Source: Microbispora triticiradicis (lineage in GTDB: Bacteria; Actinomycetota; Actinomycetes; Streptosporangiales; Streptosporangiaceae). From it: DNA of 64,000 nt. This document shows, piece by piece, positions 27,247-36,015 of this stretch. Location: positions 1-64,000 of the forward strand of contig QFZU02000031.1 of NCBI GenBank assembly GCA_003260025.2, written 5' to 3'. The notes beneath the pieces were generated by a model. The model had not been told where the DNA came from, searched no databases, and saw nothing but the letters and a program-made list of their open reading frames with translations. Numbering within the stretch: position 1 is the first letter of the stretch; every line of letters starts with the position of its first letter. A program made the translations under genes and the position numbers.

Positions 27247-28508
27247 CCACCGGAGGACACGTCATCTGCGTCGGGTTCCACGCCGCCGAGGCGCACGCGG
27301 TGGACTTCGACCTCCACACCGTGACGGCGGTGATGTCGAGGGGGAGCGCGGCCCGCCTCCCCGCGGAGGTGGCGGGCCGGTTCGCGCGGATCGCACCGCT
27401 GGACCTGGACTCCCGGGACCTGGACGCGTACGACCGCGCCTCCGGCCGCATCTGCGAACTCGCCCGCGAACTGGCCGGCGAGTTCGGCCCGCCCGCCGGC
27501 GTCATCGGGCTCTACGAACACACCACGCTGCCCGCGGCGCGCCTGCGCGAGCACCTCGGCGTCGGCGGCACGAGCCCGCGGACCGCGCGGCTGTGCCGGG
27601 ACAAGGTGGGGATGAAGCGGGTGCTGGCCCAGGCCGGGGTGCGGGTGCCGCGCTTCCTGCCACTCGGTCCGGACACCCCCCGCGAGGACCTCGCGCGCTT
27701 CGCCCGCCAGGTGCCCGGCCGGATCGTGGTGAAGCCGCGAAGCCAGGCCGCGAGCCTCGGCGTACGGATCCTCGAGGGAGGCGGGGAACTGCTCGCGCTC
27801 GCCGAGGCCGGCGGCATCGGCGAGCGGTACGAGGCCGAGGAGTTCGTCGAGGGCTCGGTGTTCCACCTCGACGGCGTCGTCCGTGACGGCGTGGTCCGCT
27901 GGTTGTGCCCGTCCAGGTACGTCACCACCGCCTTCGCGTTCCAGCACGAGCGCAAGCCGATGATCTCGGTGGTGCTGGACGACCGGGCGCTGGCGACGCG
28001 GATGTTCGCGTTCGCCGAGACGGTGCTCCGGACCCTCGGGCTCACCGACAGCGTCTTCCATCTGGAGCTGTTCCACACCCCCGACGACGAGATCGTGTTC
28101 CTGGAGATCGGCAACCGGTTCGGCGGCGCCGGCGTCCCGGTCCACCACCGCACCAGCTACGGCGTCGACCTGCCCCGGGAAGCCGTGCTGGCGTGCACCG
28201 GCGGGCCGTCGGAGCTGGCGGGACCGGCGGAGATGCACCGCCACTCCGGCCTGCCGGCGTCCGGATGGATGTTCGTACCGCTGGACGAGGCCCGGAGATG
28301 CCGGGTCGTCGAGGTCCGCGGGCTCGGCGATCTGCCCGGCTCGGTGGCGTGGTCCGCCGTCCCCGCGGTGGGCGACGTGCTCGACGGGTCCTCGGACGTG
28401 TGGAACACCGCCGGCAGGTTCGTCGTACTCGGCGAGTCGGCCGCGGCGGTGGAGAACGACATGAAGAAGATCGCCGCGACCTACTCGGTCAGCGTGACGG
28501 GAGACTGA
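27243..28508 (+). CDS. ATP-grasp ligase
   Basis: 421 residues. The ATP-grasp fold shows in RLCRDKVGMKRVLAQAGVRVP (about 119-139), GRIVVKPRSQAASLGVRI with the ATP-contacting Lys, EEFVEGSVFHLDGV, and the metal-binding FLEIGNRFGGAG near residue 290. Such carboxylate-amine ligases (BacD, DdaF type) form amide bonds through acyl-phosphates. Here it could attach an amino acid or acyl group to the amine of the product. Coupled on both sides (ATGA upstream, 1-nt gap downstream). Confidence 0.87.
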   Translation: MTTGGHVICVGFHAAEAHAVDFDLHTVTAVMSRGSAARLPAEVAGRFARIAPLDLDSRDLDAYDRASGRICELARELAGEFGPPAGVIGLYEHTTLPAARLREHLGVGGTSPRTARLCRDKVGMKRVLAQAGVRVPRFLPLGPDTPREDLARFARQVPGRIVVKPRSQAASLGVRILEGGGELLALAEAGGIGERYEAEEFVEGSVFHLDGVVRDGVVRWLCPSRYVTTAFAFQHERKPMISVVLDDRALATRMFAFAETVLRTLGLTDSVFHLELFHTPDDEIVFLEIGNRFGGAGVPVHHRTSYGVDLPREAVLACTGGPSELAGPAEMHRHSGLPASGWMFVPLDEARRCRVVEVRGLGDLPGSVAWSAVPAVGDVLDGSSDVWNTAGRFVVLGESAAAVENDMKKIAATYSVSVTGD

Positions 28509-28509
28509 C

Positions 28510-29358
28510 ATGAACACCAGGCGGTTGGGAACCTATCTGGGCGTCGCCGTCGACGGGTACCGGCTGGATCCGGCCGATCCGGAACTCGGCGCCTTCGTGG
28601 ACGAGCTGCTCCGGCGGCACAAGGTCGTGGTTTTCAAGCAGCAGCACCTCGACCGGCACGCCTTCGCGAAAGTGGCCAGGCGGATCGGCCGGCCGGAGGC
28701 GCACCCGTTCATCTCCGAGGACGATCCGGTGGTCCATGGGATCTCACCGTTTCAGCCCTATCACGAATATCCGGAGATCACCGGCATCTATCACGACGAG
28801 AAGCACACGGGGAATCTCAATGTCTGGCACAGCGACCTGTACTGGCGCAGGGTGCCTCCGGGCCGCCTGATCCTGCGGGCGGTGCAGATCCCGCCGTGGG
28901 GTGGCGACACCTGCTGGGCGGACATGGGCGCGGCCTACCGATCGTTGTCCGACGAGCTGCGAGCGGAACTGGACGAGTTGCGGGTGGTCCACGACTGGAT
29001 GCGGATCTATTCCTCCGCCTTCGCCGACGACGAGACACGCGGCCGGATACGCCAGAAATATCCACCGCAGACGCACCCGCTCGTGTTCACGGATCCGTCT
29101 TCGGGGGAGAAGGTGCTGTTCTCCAACAAATCCTCCGCGATCCGCATCGAGGGCCTGGAGGAGCAGGAGAGCCGGCGCATTCTCGACATGGTGCACCTGC
29201 TGGCTTGGCGCCCGGAATTCCAGTGCCGCGTCCAGTGGGAGGCAGGAGACGTCGCGATCTGGGACAATCTTCGCGCCCAGCACTATGCTGTATCCGATTA
29301 CCGCCCGCACATACGAAAGATGGAGCGCATTCTCTTGGAAGGCGAACCCATCCAGTGA
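28510..29358 (+). CDS. TauD/TfdA-family Fe(II)/2-oxoglutarate dioxygenase
   Basis: 282 residues. The iron triad is His107 and Asp109 in NVWHSDLYWR, and His258 in LRAQHYAVSDY, with the 2-oxoglutarate-binding Arg nearby in YRPHIRKMER. Family members hydroxylate, desaturate or halogenate-like modify small molecules using oxygen and 2-oxoglutarate; the intact Asp argues against a halogenase. A second oxygenase besides the CmlA-like one means the scaffold is oxidised at two places. Overlaps the next gene (GTGA). Confidence 0.92.
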   Translation: MNTRRLGTYLGVAVDGYRLDPADPELGAFVDELLRRHKVVVFKQQHLDRHAFAKVARRIGRPEAHPFISEDDPVVHGISPFQPYHEYPEITGIYHDEKHTGNLNVWHSDLYWRRVPPGRLILRAVQIPPWGGDTCWADMGAAYRSLSDELRAELDELRVVHDWMRIYSSAFADDETRGRIRQKYPPQTHPLVFTDPSSGEKVLFSNKSSAIRIEGLEEQESRRILDMVHLLAWRPEFQCRVQWEAGDVAIWDNLRAQHYAVSDYRPHIRKMERILLEGEPIQ

Positions 29359-29918
29359 CGACCCAGGTCATCGTGCTCAATGGTGGATCCAGCGCGGGTA
29401 AATCCACGATGGTGCGCCGCCTCAAGGAGATCCTGCCGGACCCGTGGATCAGTTTCGGCGTCGACGACCTGATCGAGCGGCTGCCGCCTTCGCTGCTGGA
29501 GTCGGAGTCCGGACTGACCTTCGGGCCCAACGGCGAGGTGAACGTCGGCGACGAGTTCATGCGGCTGCAGGACGCCTGGATGCGCGGCATCGCCGCGATG
29601 GCGAAAGCCGGGGCACGGATCATCCTCGACGAGGTGTTCCTCGGGGGCGGTGCCTCCCAGGAGCGCACCCGGCGGTACCTCGAAGGCCTCGACGTGCTGT
29701 GGGTCGGCGTGCGCTGCGCCCCGGAGATCGCGGCGGAAAGGGAGATCGCACGCGGAGACCGGGTGATCGGAATGGCGGTGTCTCAGGCCGAGGTCGTACA
29801 CGAGGGCGTCGTCTACGACGTGGAGGTCGACACCGGCCGTGCCGAGTCGCTGGAGTGCGCGCGGGCCGTCATGGCGTACATGTCCGAGGCCGCGCGCACC
29901 GGCACCGTCCGCGCATGA
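29355..29918 (+). CDS. Chloramphenicol 3-O-phosphotransferase-like self-resistance kinase
   Basis: 187 residues (Cpt of S. venezuelae is 178). It begins VIVLNGGSSAGKSTMVR with the P-loop, then PWISFGVDDLIE, MAKAGARIILDEVFLGG, LDVLWVGVRCAPE, ARGDRVIGMA and VVHEGVVYDVEVDT, a near line-by-line match to the chloramphenicol phosphotransferase family as I remember it. Cpt phosphorylates the primary hydroxyl of the drug, protecting the producer. Its presence next to a CmlA-like enzyme and an NRPS with reductase argues strongly that the product carries a comparable primary alcohol. GTG 29355 overlaps the dioxygenase stop; ATGA overlap with the next gene. Confidence 0.93.
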   Translation: MTTQVIVLNGGSSAGKSTMVRRLKEILPDPWISFGVDDLIERLPPSLLESESGLTFGPNGEVNVGDEFMRLQDAWMRGIAAMAKAGARIILDEVFLGGGASQERTRRYLEGLDVLWVGVRCAPEIAAEREIARGDRVIGMAVSQAEVVHEGVVYDVEVDTGRAESLECARAVMAYMSEAARTGTVRA

Positions 29919-30979
29919 GACGTCACGACGAGAACGACCGCGGATTCGCCAGCGACAACTGCGCGGGCGTGCCCCCCGAGGTGATCGCCGCCGTCGTGGA
30001 GGCGAACGGAGGCCACCAGAGGGCCTACGGCAAGGACGTCTACACCGCGCATCTGATCGAGGTGATGCGTACGCATTTCGGCGAGCAGGCCGAGGTCTTC
30101 CCGGTCTTCAACGGCACGGGCGCGAACATCACGGCTCTGACCGGCATGCTTCCCCGATGGGGAGCCGTCATCGCCGCGGACAGCGCACACCTGCACAACA
30201 GCGAGAGCGGTGCGCCGGAACGGGTCGGCGGGTTCAAGCTGCTGACCGTCGACGCGCCCGGCGGAAAGCTCACCGTCGAGGCGATCGACCGCGAGGCGTG
30301 GGGCTGGGGCAACGAACACCGTGCGCAGCCCCTGGCCGTGAGCATCGCTCAGAGCACCGAACTGGGCACGCTGTACAGCGTCGAGGAGATCCGGGAGATC
30401 GCCGACCACGCCCATGCCAAGGGCATGACCGTGCACATGGACGGTGCGCGCGTATCCAATGCGGCGGCCGCCCTGGGTGTCCCGTTGCGGGATTTCACCA
30501 CGGATGCGGGGGTCGATGTCCTCAGCTTCGGGGGCACCAAGAACGGCATGCTCTTCGGCGAGGCGGTCGTCGTGCTCAGGCCGGGGGCCGTGAGCGGGCT
30601 CGCTCACCTGCGCAAACAGCACATGCAACTGGCCTCGAAGATGCGTTTCGTCAGCGCGCAGTTCATCGCGCTGCTCGACGGCGATCTGCACCTGCGCCTG
30701 GCGAGCCGGGCCAACGAGATGGCGGCGCGGCTGCGGGCGGCGCTGGAGGAACGCCTGGCCGCCGGCGAGATCAGTGGACTCCGCTTCAGCCAGCCGACGC
30801 AGACCAACGCCGTGTTCGCCGTCCTCCCCCGGGAGGCGGCGGAGCGCATCCGTAAGAGGGTGCGTTTCTACGACTCGGGCCGCCTCCCGGGTGAGGCGCG
30901 CTGGATGACCGCGTTCGACACGACCGAGGCCGACGTGGACGCGTTCGTCGAAGTGATCCGCGAGGAGCTGGCCGGCTAG
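29915..30979 (+). CDS. Low-specificity threonine aldolase-like PLP enzyme
   Basis: 354 residues. PLP-aldolase features: GFASDNCAGVPPEV at the start, FNGTGANITAL phosphate loop, HMDGARVSNAAAALG with the ring-nitrogen Asp, and Schiff-base Lys209 in SFGGTKNGMLFG. It cleaves or forms beta-hydroxy-alpha-amino acids from glycine and an aldehyde. In this cluster it could make an aromatic beta-hydroxy amino acid directly, or degrade one. The operon includes a CmlA-like enzyme for the same bond, so the division of labour is open. Coupled to the kinase gene by ATGA. Confidence 0.92.
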   Translation: MRRHDENDRGFASDNCAGVPPEVIAAVVEANGGHQRAYGKDVYTAHLIEVMRTHFGEQAEVFPVFNGTGANITALTGMLPRWGAVIAADSAHLHNSESGAPERVGGFKLLTVDAPGGKLTVEAIDREAWGWGNEHRAQPLAVSIAQSTELGTLYSVEEIREIADHAHAKGMTVHMDGARVSNAAAALGVPLRDFTTDAGVDVLSFGGTKNGMLFGEAVVVLRPGAVSGLAHLRKQHMQLASKMRFVSAQFIALLDGDLHLRLASRANEMAARLRAALEERLAAGEISGLRFSQPTQTNAVFAVLPREAAERIRKRVRFYDSGRLPGEARWMTAFDTTEADVDAFVEVIREELAG

Positions 30980-31036
30980 TCACCCTGTCGGGGATCTCGG
31001 TCGTGGCCCGCGGTGTCGCCGAGAGGATTGATTGAC

Positions 31037-32974
31037 ATGCCTGTGACATGGGTGTCCGCGCGGCAGCAGGTGCTGGTACGCCTGCGTCTGCTGAAGATGC
31101 TGCGAGCCGCCGGCCCGTTGCCGGTCGGGGGCCTCGTGATGGTCACGATCGTCGAGAGCCTGTCGCCCGCGGCGGCCGCCGCGGCTCTCGGGCTTCTGGT
31201 CGGCCGCCTCGTGGCGGCCCTGGGCGAGGGCGCCGGCGGCCTCGGCGCACTGACGCTCCCGGCCGCGGCGCTGGTCGGGGTCATGCTCGTCGGCAACCTG
31301 ATCGACTCCGCGAAGGAGCCGCTGCACTACCTCGTGGCGTTTCGGCTGGACGGTGCCTACCGGTCCGAGTTGAGCCGCCGCGTCTCGACCGGCCGCACCA
31401 TCGCCGCGCTGGAACGGCCGTCCGTGCAGGGCCACGTCGAACTGGCCCGCGCCGATCCGCGCAACTGGACGGAACGGACCCCAGGCGCGGGTGCCGTCGC
31501 GCTCGTGGTCATGGTCGGCCGCGCCCTCACGCTGGCCAGTACGTCCGTCGTGCTCGCCGTCTGCGCGTGGTGGCTCGTCCCGCTGCTCGTGCTTCCGGCG
31601 ATCGCGGTGCAGTGGCTGAGCAGCCGTGACATCGACCGATGGTTCGTGCTGTGGCGGGGTGGTCAGACCGAGTACCACCGCCGCCGGGTGTGGAGTGACG
31701 CGAACCTCGACGCCGGGCCGGCGAAGGAAGTGCGCATCTTCGGCCTCGGAGAGCATGTCGTGCGGCGCCAGCTGCACCACACGCGCGAGCAGTACGCGCC
31801 GGTCTGGGCTCATCAGCGCGCGTCGCTGACCAGGCACTGGCTGCTGGCGCCGATGGTCGTCGGTCCGCTGGCGGCCGCGATGGTCTCGGCGGCGTACCTG
31901 GCCGCGGCCGGGCGTGTGTCGCTGGCTGCCGGCACCGCGGCGATATCGGCGAGTGCGGTGATCTACCGCACCTTCTGGGGTGACCCGCGGGACGTTCTCG
32001 GCGCCGTCAGCGCGCTCAACGCCTCCGATCGCCTGCGCGAGGCGCTTGACGTGCCGCCGGCCTCCGTACCCCCGGAGGCTTCCGACGCTGCAGATGCTTC
32101 GGGCGCTTCGTACGCTTCGGCCGCTCCGGTCGGGCCGGGGCGGACGGCGCAGCGGGTGGGCACGGAGCCGCAGGCTCGCACGGTGCGGTTCGAGGAGGTC
32201 AGCTTCACCTATCCCGGCAGCGACCGCGCCGTCATCGACAGGCTGGACCTGGAGATCCGGCCGGGGGAGCTGCTCGCGGTGGTCGGCCTCAACGGCGCCG
32301 GGAAGTCGACGCTCGTCAAACTCCTGGCCGGCCTCTACGAGCCGACCGGCGGCCGGATCACCTATGACGGCGCCGACATCCGCGACATCGGCCTCGACAG
32401 GTGGCGGCGGCATCTGTCGGTCGTCTTCCAGGACTTCGTCCGCTACCACCTGTCGGTCGCGGACAACGTGGCATTGGGCAGTTCGCGTGTCCCGCCGGAC
32501 CGCCACGCCGTGGAGGCCGCCGGCCTGGCCGCGGGGCTGGACGCGGTGGTGGACCGCCTCCCCCTCGGGTGGGACACCCCGCTCGCCCGGACCCGCCGGG
32601 GCGGAGTGGACCTGTCAGGCGGGCAGTGGCAGCAGGTGGGGCTCGCCCGCGCCCTCTACGCCATGCGTACGGGAGCGCGCGTACTGGTTCTGGACGAGCC
32701 GACCGCCCACCTCGACGTGCAGACCGAGTTCGAGGTCTTCGACCGGTTGGCCACGTACCGGGGTGACGCCGCCGTGGTGCTCATCTCGCACCGCCTCTCC
32801 ACGGTGCGGCAGGCGGACCGGATCGTGCTGATAGACCGCGGACGGGTCACCGAGTCCGGCAGCCACGCGCAGTTGATGGCGGCCGACGGGGTCTACGCGA
32901 ACCTGTTCAACATCCAGGCGGAGCGATTCCGGCAGGGCTACAACGACTGCGCCGAGGACGGTGAGATCTCGTGA
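31037..32974 (+). CDS. ABC exporter half-transporter A (TMD-NBD)
   Basis: 645 residues. About six membrane segments in residues 25-310, then an Ala/Ser-rich linker near 340-375 and a nucleotide-binding domain with Walker A GLNGAGKST (Lys423), signature LSGGQWQQVGLARAL and Walker B VLVLDEPTAHLD. Type IV exporters of this kind work as dimers; the next gene overlaps by GTGA and is the obvious partner. A GAGAGGA ribosome site precedes ATG 31037, 57 nt after the aldolase. Likely exports the cluster product. Confidence 0.93.
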   Translation: MPVTWVSARQQVLVRLRLLKMLRAAGPLPVGGLVMVTIVESLSPAAAAAALGLLVGRLVAALGEGAGGLGALTLPAAALVGVMLVGNLIDSAKEPLHYLVAFRLDGAYRSELSRRVSTGRTIAALERPSVQGHVELARADPRNWTERTPGAGAVALVVMVGRALTLASTSVVLAVCAWWLVPLLVLPAIAVQWLSSRDIDRWFVLWRGGQTEYHRRRVWSDANLDAGPAKEVRIFGLGEHVVRRQLHHTREQYAPVWAHQRASLTRHWLLAPMVVGPLAAAMVSAAYLAAAGRVSLAAGTAAISASAVIYRTFWGDPRDVLGAVSALNASDRLREALDVPPASVPPEASDAADASGASYASAAPVGPGRTAQRVGTEPQARTVRFEEVSFTYPGSDRAVIDRLDLEIRPGELLAVVGLNGAGKSTLVKLLAGLYEPTGGRITYDGADIRDIGLDRWRRHLSVVFQDFVRYHLSVADNVALGSSRVPPDRHAVEAAGLAAGLDAVVDRLPLGWDTPLARTRRGGVDLSGGQWQQVGLARALYAMRTGARVLVLDEPTAHLDVQTEFEVFDRLATYRGDAAVVLISHRLSTVRQADRIVLIDRGRVTESGSHAQLMAADGVYANLFNIQAERFRQGYNDCAEDGEIS

Positions 32975-34773
32975 GCTCGCGCCGATGGAGTTCCGTACGG
33001 CTGTGGGGTGAGCTGTTCGCCCTCTCGTGGCGAGCCGACCGACCGCAGGTCGTCATGCTGCTGGGCCTCAAACTCGTCTCGGCGTGCACCACCGCCGCGC
33101 TGGCGCTGTCCACCCGCGCGGTCATCGACCAGGCTCTCGCCGGGCACTCGACGGCGGCCATGGCCATGGCCGGCTGCGCCGCCCTCGCGGCCGCGGCGAC
33201 GGTGCTCGGCCCGAGCCTGGAGACCCACCTGTCCGTGATCGTCGCGGATTCCGTGGCACAGCTGCACCTGGAACCGAGGATCCAGCGCTTCCTGGCGTCG
33301 GTGGAGACGCTCGAACACCTGGAGCACAGCGACTTCCTCGACCGGGTGACCGTGCTCGACCACGCGTCGTGGAAGCTCACGCACGGGCTGTGGAGCGTGA
33401 TCGACGTCGTGTTCGCCGGGCTGCGCCTGCTCCTTCTCATGCTGCTGCTCGGTACGGTCAGCCCTGTCCTGCTGCCGCTGCTCGTCGCGGCAGGGGTCGC
33501 GCTGGCGCTCGACCAGCACGGTCAGCGTGGCGTGGCCCGGGCGGAGACCGATACCGCCGAGTCGTTCCGGCTGCAGCGGCACCTCTTCACGCTGGCCACG
33601 CAGGCCGCCACGAGCAAGGAGATCTGGGTGGCCGGCGTCGGCGGAGAGCTCGCCCGGCGGCAGCGAGCCGCGTGGGACGAGGCGGTGGTCCGCCGTACGG
33701 CGGCACGGCTGCGTTCGGCCGGATGGCGACTGGGCGGCTGGCTCATGTTCAGCCTCTGCTTCGCCGCCGGACTCGTCCTCGTCCTGCGTCTCGCCGCGAC
33801 CGGTCAGGCGAGCGCGGGCGACGTGGTGCTCACCCTCACCGTCGCGGTGGCCCTGCGCGACTCGGTCCAGTCGGCGCTGGTCCGGGCCGGCGTCGCACTC
33901 AACGCCGGCACCTACGTCGAGCCGTACCTGTGGCTGCGCGACTACGTCGCGCGGCACCGCCAGACCGGGCAGCAGCTGCCGGCGCCCGCCGTTCTGCGCG
34001 ACGGCATCGCCTTCGAGGGCGTGACCTTCACCTACCCGGGCACGACCCGCCCGGTGCTGGACGACGTGAGCTTCCACCTCGCGGCCGGTTCGGTGGTGGC
34101 GATCGTCGGCGAGTTCGGCTCCGGCAAGACGTCGCTGGTGAAGCTGCTCACCAAGTTCTACACCCCGGACGCCGGCACGATCCGGGTCGACGGCACCGAT
34201 CTGTCCGACCTGGACACCGAGGCGTGGCGGTCGCGGTGCAGCGCGGCCTTCCAGGACTTCGGGAGGTTCCGCATCCGGTTCGCCGAGACGGTCGGGCTCG
34301 GCGACCTGCCCCACGCCGATGCCGCCGGACGCCTTGCCGACGCCGTTGCGGCCGCGGACGCGGACGGGCTCGTCAGGCGCCTGCCGAACGGGATGGACAC
34401 GCAGCTCGGCCGGCTCTTCGGAGGTGTCGAACTCTCCGGGGGCCAATGGCAGAAGACCGCGCTCGCGCGCGCGTCGATGCGTCAAGGCCCCCTGCTGTTC
34501 GTCCTCGACGAGCCGACCGCCTCGCTGGACGCGCCGAGCGAGGGCGCCATCCTGGAGCGGTACATGGTCCGCGCGCGGGAGCTGGCCGCGCGGACGGGAG
34601 CCGTCACCGTGATCGTCTCGCACCGGTTCTCCACGATCGCCGGGGCGGACCAGATCCTGGTCTTCGGCGCAGGCCGGATCATGGAGGCCGGCACGCACGC
34701 CGAACTCCTCGCGCTCGGCGGGCGCTACGCCGATCTCTACGGCATCCAGGCCAGGGCGTACACGGCGAACTGA
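32971..34773 (+). CDS. ABC exporter half-transporter B (TMD-NBD)
   Basis: 600 residues with six membrane segments up to about residue 310 and a nucleotide-binding domain: Walker A GEFGSGKTS, signature LSGGQWQKTALARA, Walker B LLFVLDEPTASLD. It forms an overlapping pair with the preceding gene and is the last gene of the run that begins at 19065. A heterodimeric drug exporter completing self-protection together with the phosphotransferase-like enzyme is the simplest reading. Confidence 0.93.
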   Translation: MSSRRWSSVRLWGELFALSWRADRPQVVMLLGLKLVSACTTAALALSTRAVIDQALAGHSTAAMAMAGCAALAAAATVLGPSLETHLSVIVADSVAQLHLEPRIQRFLASVETLEHLEHSDFLDRVTVLDHASWKLTHGLWSVIDVVFAGLRLLLLMLLLGTVSPVLLPLLVAAGVALALDQHGQRGVARAETDTAESFRLQRHLFTLATQAATSKEIWVAGVGGELARRQRAAWDEAVVRRTAARLRSAGWRLGGWLMFSLCFAAGLVLVLRLAATGQASAGDVVLTLTVAVALRDSVQSALVRAGVALNAGTYVEPYLWLRDYVARHRQTGQQLPAPAVLRDGIAFEGVTFTYPGTTRPVLDDVSFHLAAGSVVAIVGEFGSGKTSLVKLLTKFYTPDAGTIRVDGTDLSDLDTEAWRSRCSAAFQDFGRFRIRFAETVGLGDLPHADAAGRLADAVAAADADGLVRRLPNGMDTQLGRLFGGVELSGGQWQKTALARASMRQGPLLFVLDEPTASLDAPSEGAILERYMVRARELAARTGAVTVIVSHRFSTIAGADQILVFGAGRIMEAGTHAELLALGGRYADLYGIQARAYTAN

Positions 34774-34877
34774 GCGGTTCTGCCGGGTGAACGGTCCCGT
34801 ACCGCAACCCGGGAGCGGCCCATGACGGCGCGGCGTGCGCAGGTGCGGTGCTCACGTGGCGCGGCCCGAGCTTCGCG

Positions 34878-35342
34878 TCAGGCGTTGCCCGCGACGTTCT
34901 GGATCGCGCTGGCGAGTCGCGCGAGATCGACGCCTTCGAGGTGGTCGAGAAAGTGCCGGCGCACGCTGGCCAGGTTGCTCGGCCACGCCTGTTCCAGGCG
35001 GGCGAGGCCGGCGTCGGTGAGGACGGCGTTGAACCCGCGGGCGTCGTCGTCGCACCTGACCCGTTCGACCAGGCCCTGCCGCTCCAGGACGGTGACGATG
35101 CGGGTCATCCCGCTCAGGGAGAGCTCGCAGGCGACCGCGAGCTCGCCCATCCTCATCCGCCGCTGCGGCGACTCCGACAACCGCATCAGGGCGATCCACT
35201 CGATGAGCGGCAACTGCTGTTCGCGCACCATGTCGGCGTCGATGGCGCGGGGCAGCGCGTAGATCAGGCGGGGGAGCGCGCGGACCAACGCCTCCTCGTC
35301 GGCGTTCAGCGGCCGCACCGGCCGTGATGTAGTCATGGTCAC
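34878..35342 (-). CDS. MarR-family transcriptional regulator
   Basis: 154 residues with the MarR winged helix (MGELAVACELSLSGMTRIVTVLERQGLVERVRCDDDAR split across residues about 65-103, with the wing DDDAR). A second ATG two codons in is an equally good start. It is divergent from the FMN reductase gene, and the 79-nt gap between them carries two matching operator-like sites. It most likely represses the reductase and dehydrogenase genes in response to a quinone or similar toxic compound. Confidence 0.9.
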   Translation of the reverse strand: MTMTTSRPVRPLNADEEALVRALPRLIYALPRAIDADMVREQQLPLIEWIALMRLSESPQRRMRMGELAVACELSLSGMTRIVTVLERQGLVERVRCDDDARGFNAVLTDAGLARLEQAWPSNLASVRRHFLDHLEGVDLARLASAIQNVAGNA

Positions 35343-35346
35343 ATCC

Positions 35347-35396
35347 TACTTGCTTCACGAACGAAGTACTCATACTCTTCCTTCGCGAAGCAAGTA
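35347..35396. promoter_or_regulatory. Paired MarR-type operators
   Basis: TACTTGCTTCACGAAC (35347-35362) recurs in opposite orientation at 35381-35396 (reverse strand TACTTGCTTCGCGAAG), 14 of 16 bases alike. The first also continues to AAGTA, giving an imperfect palindrome 35347-35368. Both lie in the short gap between the divergent MarR and reductase genes, the expected place for autoregulation. Confidence 0.7.
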
Positions 35397-35421
35397 TTTC
35401 TCGCTGGAAGTGGAGATCGTC

Positions 35422-35982
35422 ATGACCAGAATCGGGATCATCCTCGGCAGCACCCGCCCCGGCCGCAACGGGGAGGCCGTCGCCCGCTGGGTGCACCAGG
35501 TCGCCGCGCAGCGGACCGACGCGGAGTTCGAGCTCGTCGACCTGCTCGACTACAAACTCCCGCACCTCGACGAGGCGCTGCCGCCGTCGCTGGGCCAGTA
35601 CACGCAGCCGCACACGATCGCGTGGGCCGGCAAGATCGCCTCGTTCGACGGGTTCGTCATGGTGACGCCGGAATACAACCACTCGACGTCGGGTGCGCTG
35701 AAGAACGCCATCGACTTCCTGTACGGCGAGTGGAACAACAAGGCCGTCGGTTTCGTCAGCTACGGCTCGGTCGGCGGCACCCGTGCGGTGGAACACCTGC
35801 GCCTGATCGCCGGTGAGCTCCAGATGGCCGACGTACGGGCCCAGGTGGCGCTGTCGCTCTTCACCGACTTCAAGGATTTCAGCGTGTTCACGCCCAACGA
35901 GTTCCAGCTTCAGTCGCTCACCGCGATGTTGGACCAGGTCGTGGCATGGAGCACGGCGCTCGCGCCGCTGCGTGCCCGCTGA
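35422..35982 (+). CDS. NADPH-dependent FMN reductase
   Basis: 186 residues, flavodoxin-like fold. The FMN loop GSTRPGRNGE sits at residues 9-18 and the second flavin contact TPEYNHSTSGALKNAID near residues 75-91, both diagnostic of the ArsH/ChrR/YieF group. It reduces quinones, azo dyes or flavins. A divergent MarR gene with matching operators suggests it is induced by electrophiles. Followed 33 nt later by an SDR gene. Confidence 0.92.
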   Translation: MTRIGIILGSTRPGRNGEAVARWVHQVAAQRTDAEFELVDLLDYKLPHLDEALPPSLGQYTQPHTIAWAGKIASFDGFVMVTPEYNHSTSGALKNAIDFLYGEWNNKAVGFVSYGSVGGTRAVEHLRLIAGELQMADVRAQVALSLFTDFKDFSVFTPNEFQLQSLTAMLDQVVAWSTALAPLRAR

Positions 35983-36015
35983 GCTCGTGCGCGACACAGG
36001 GATCAGGAGGAACCC

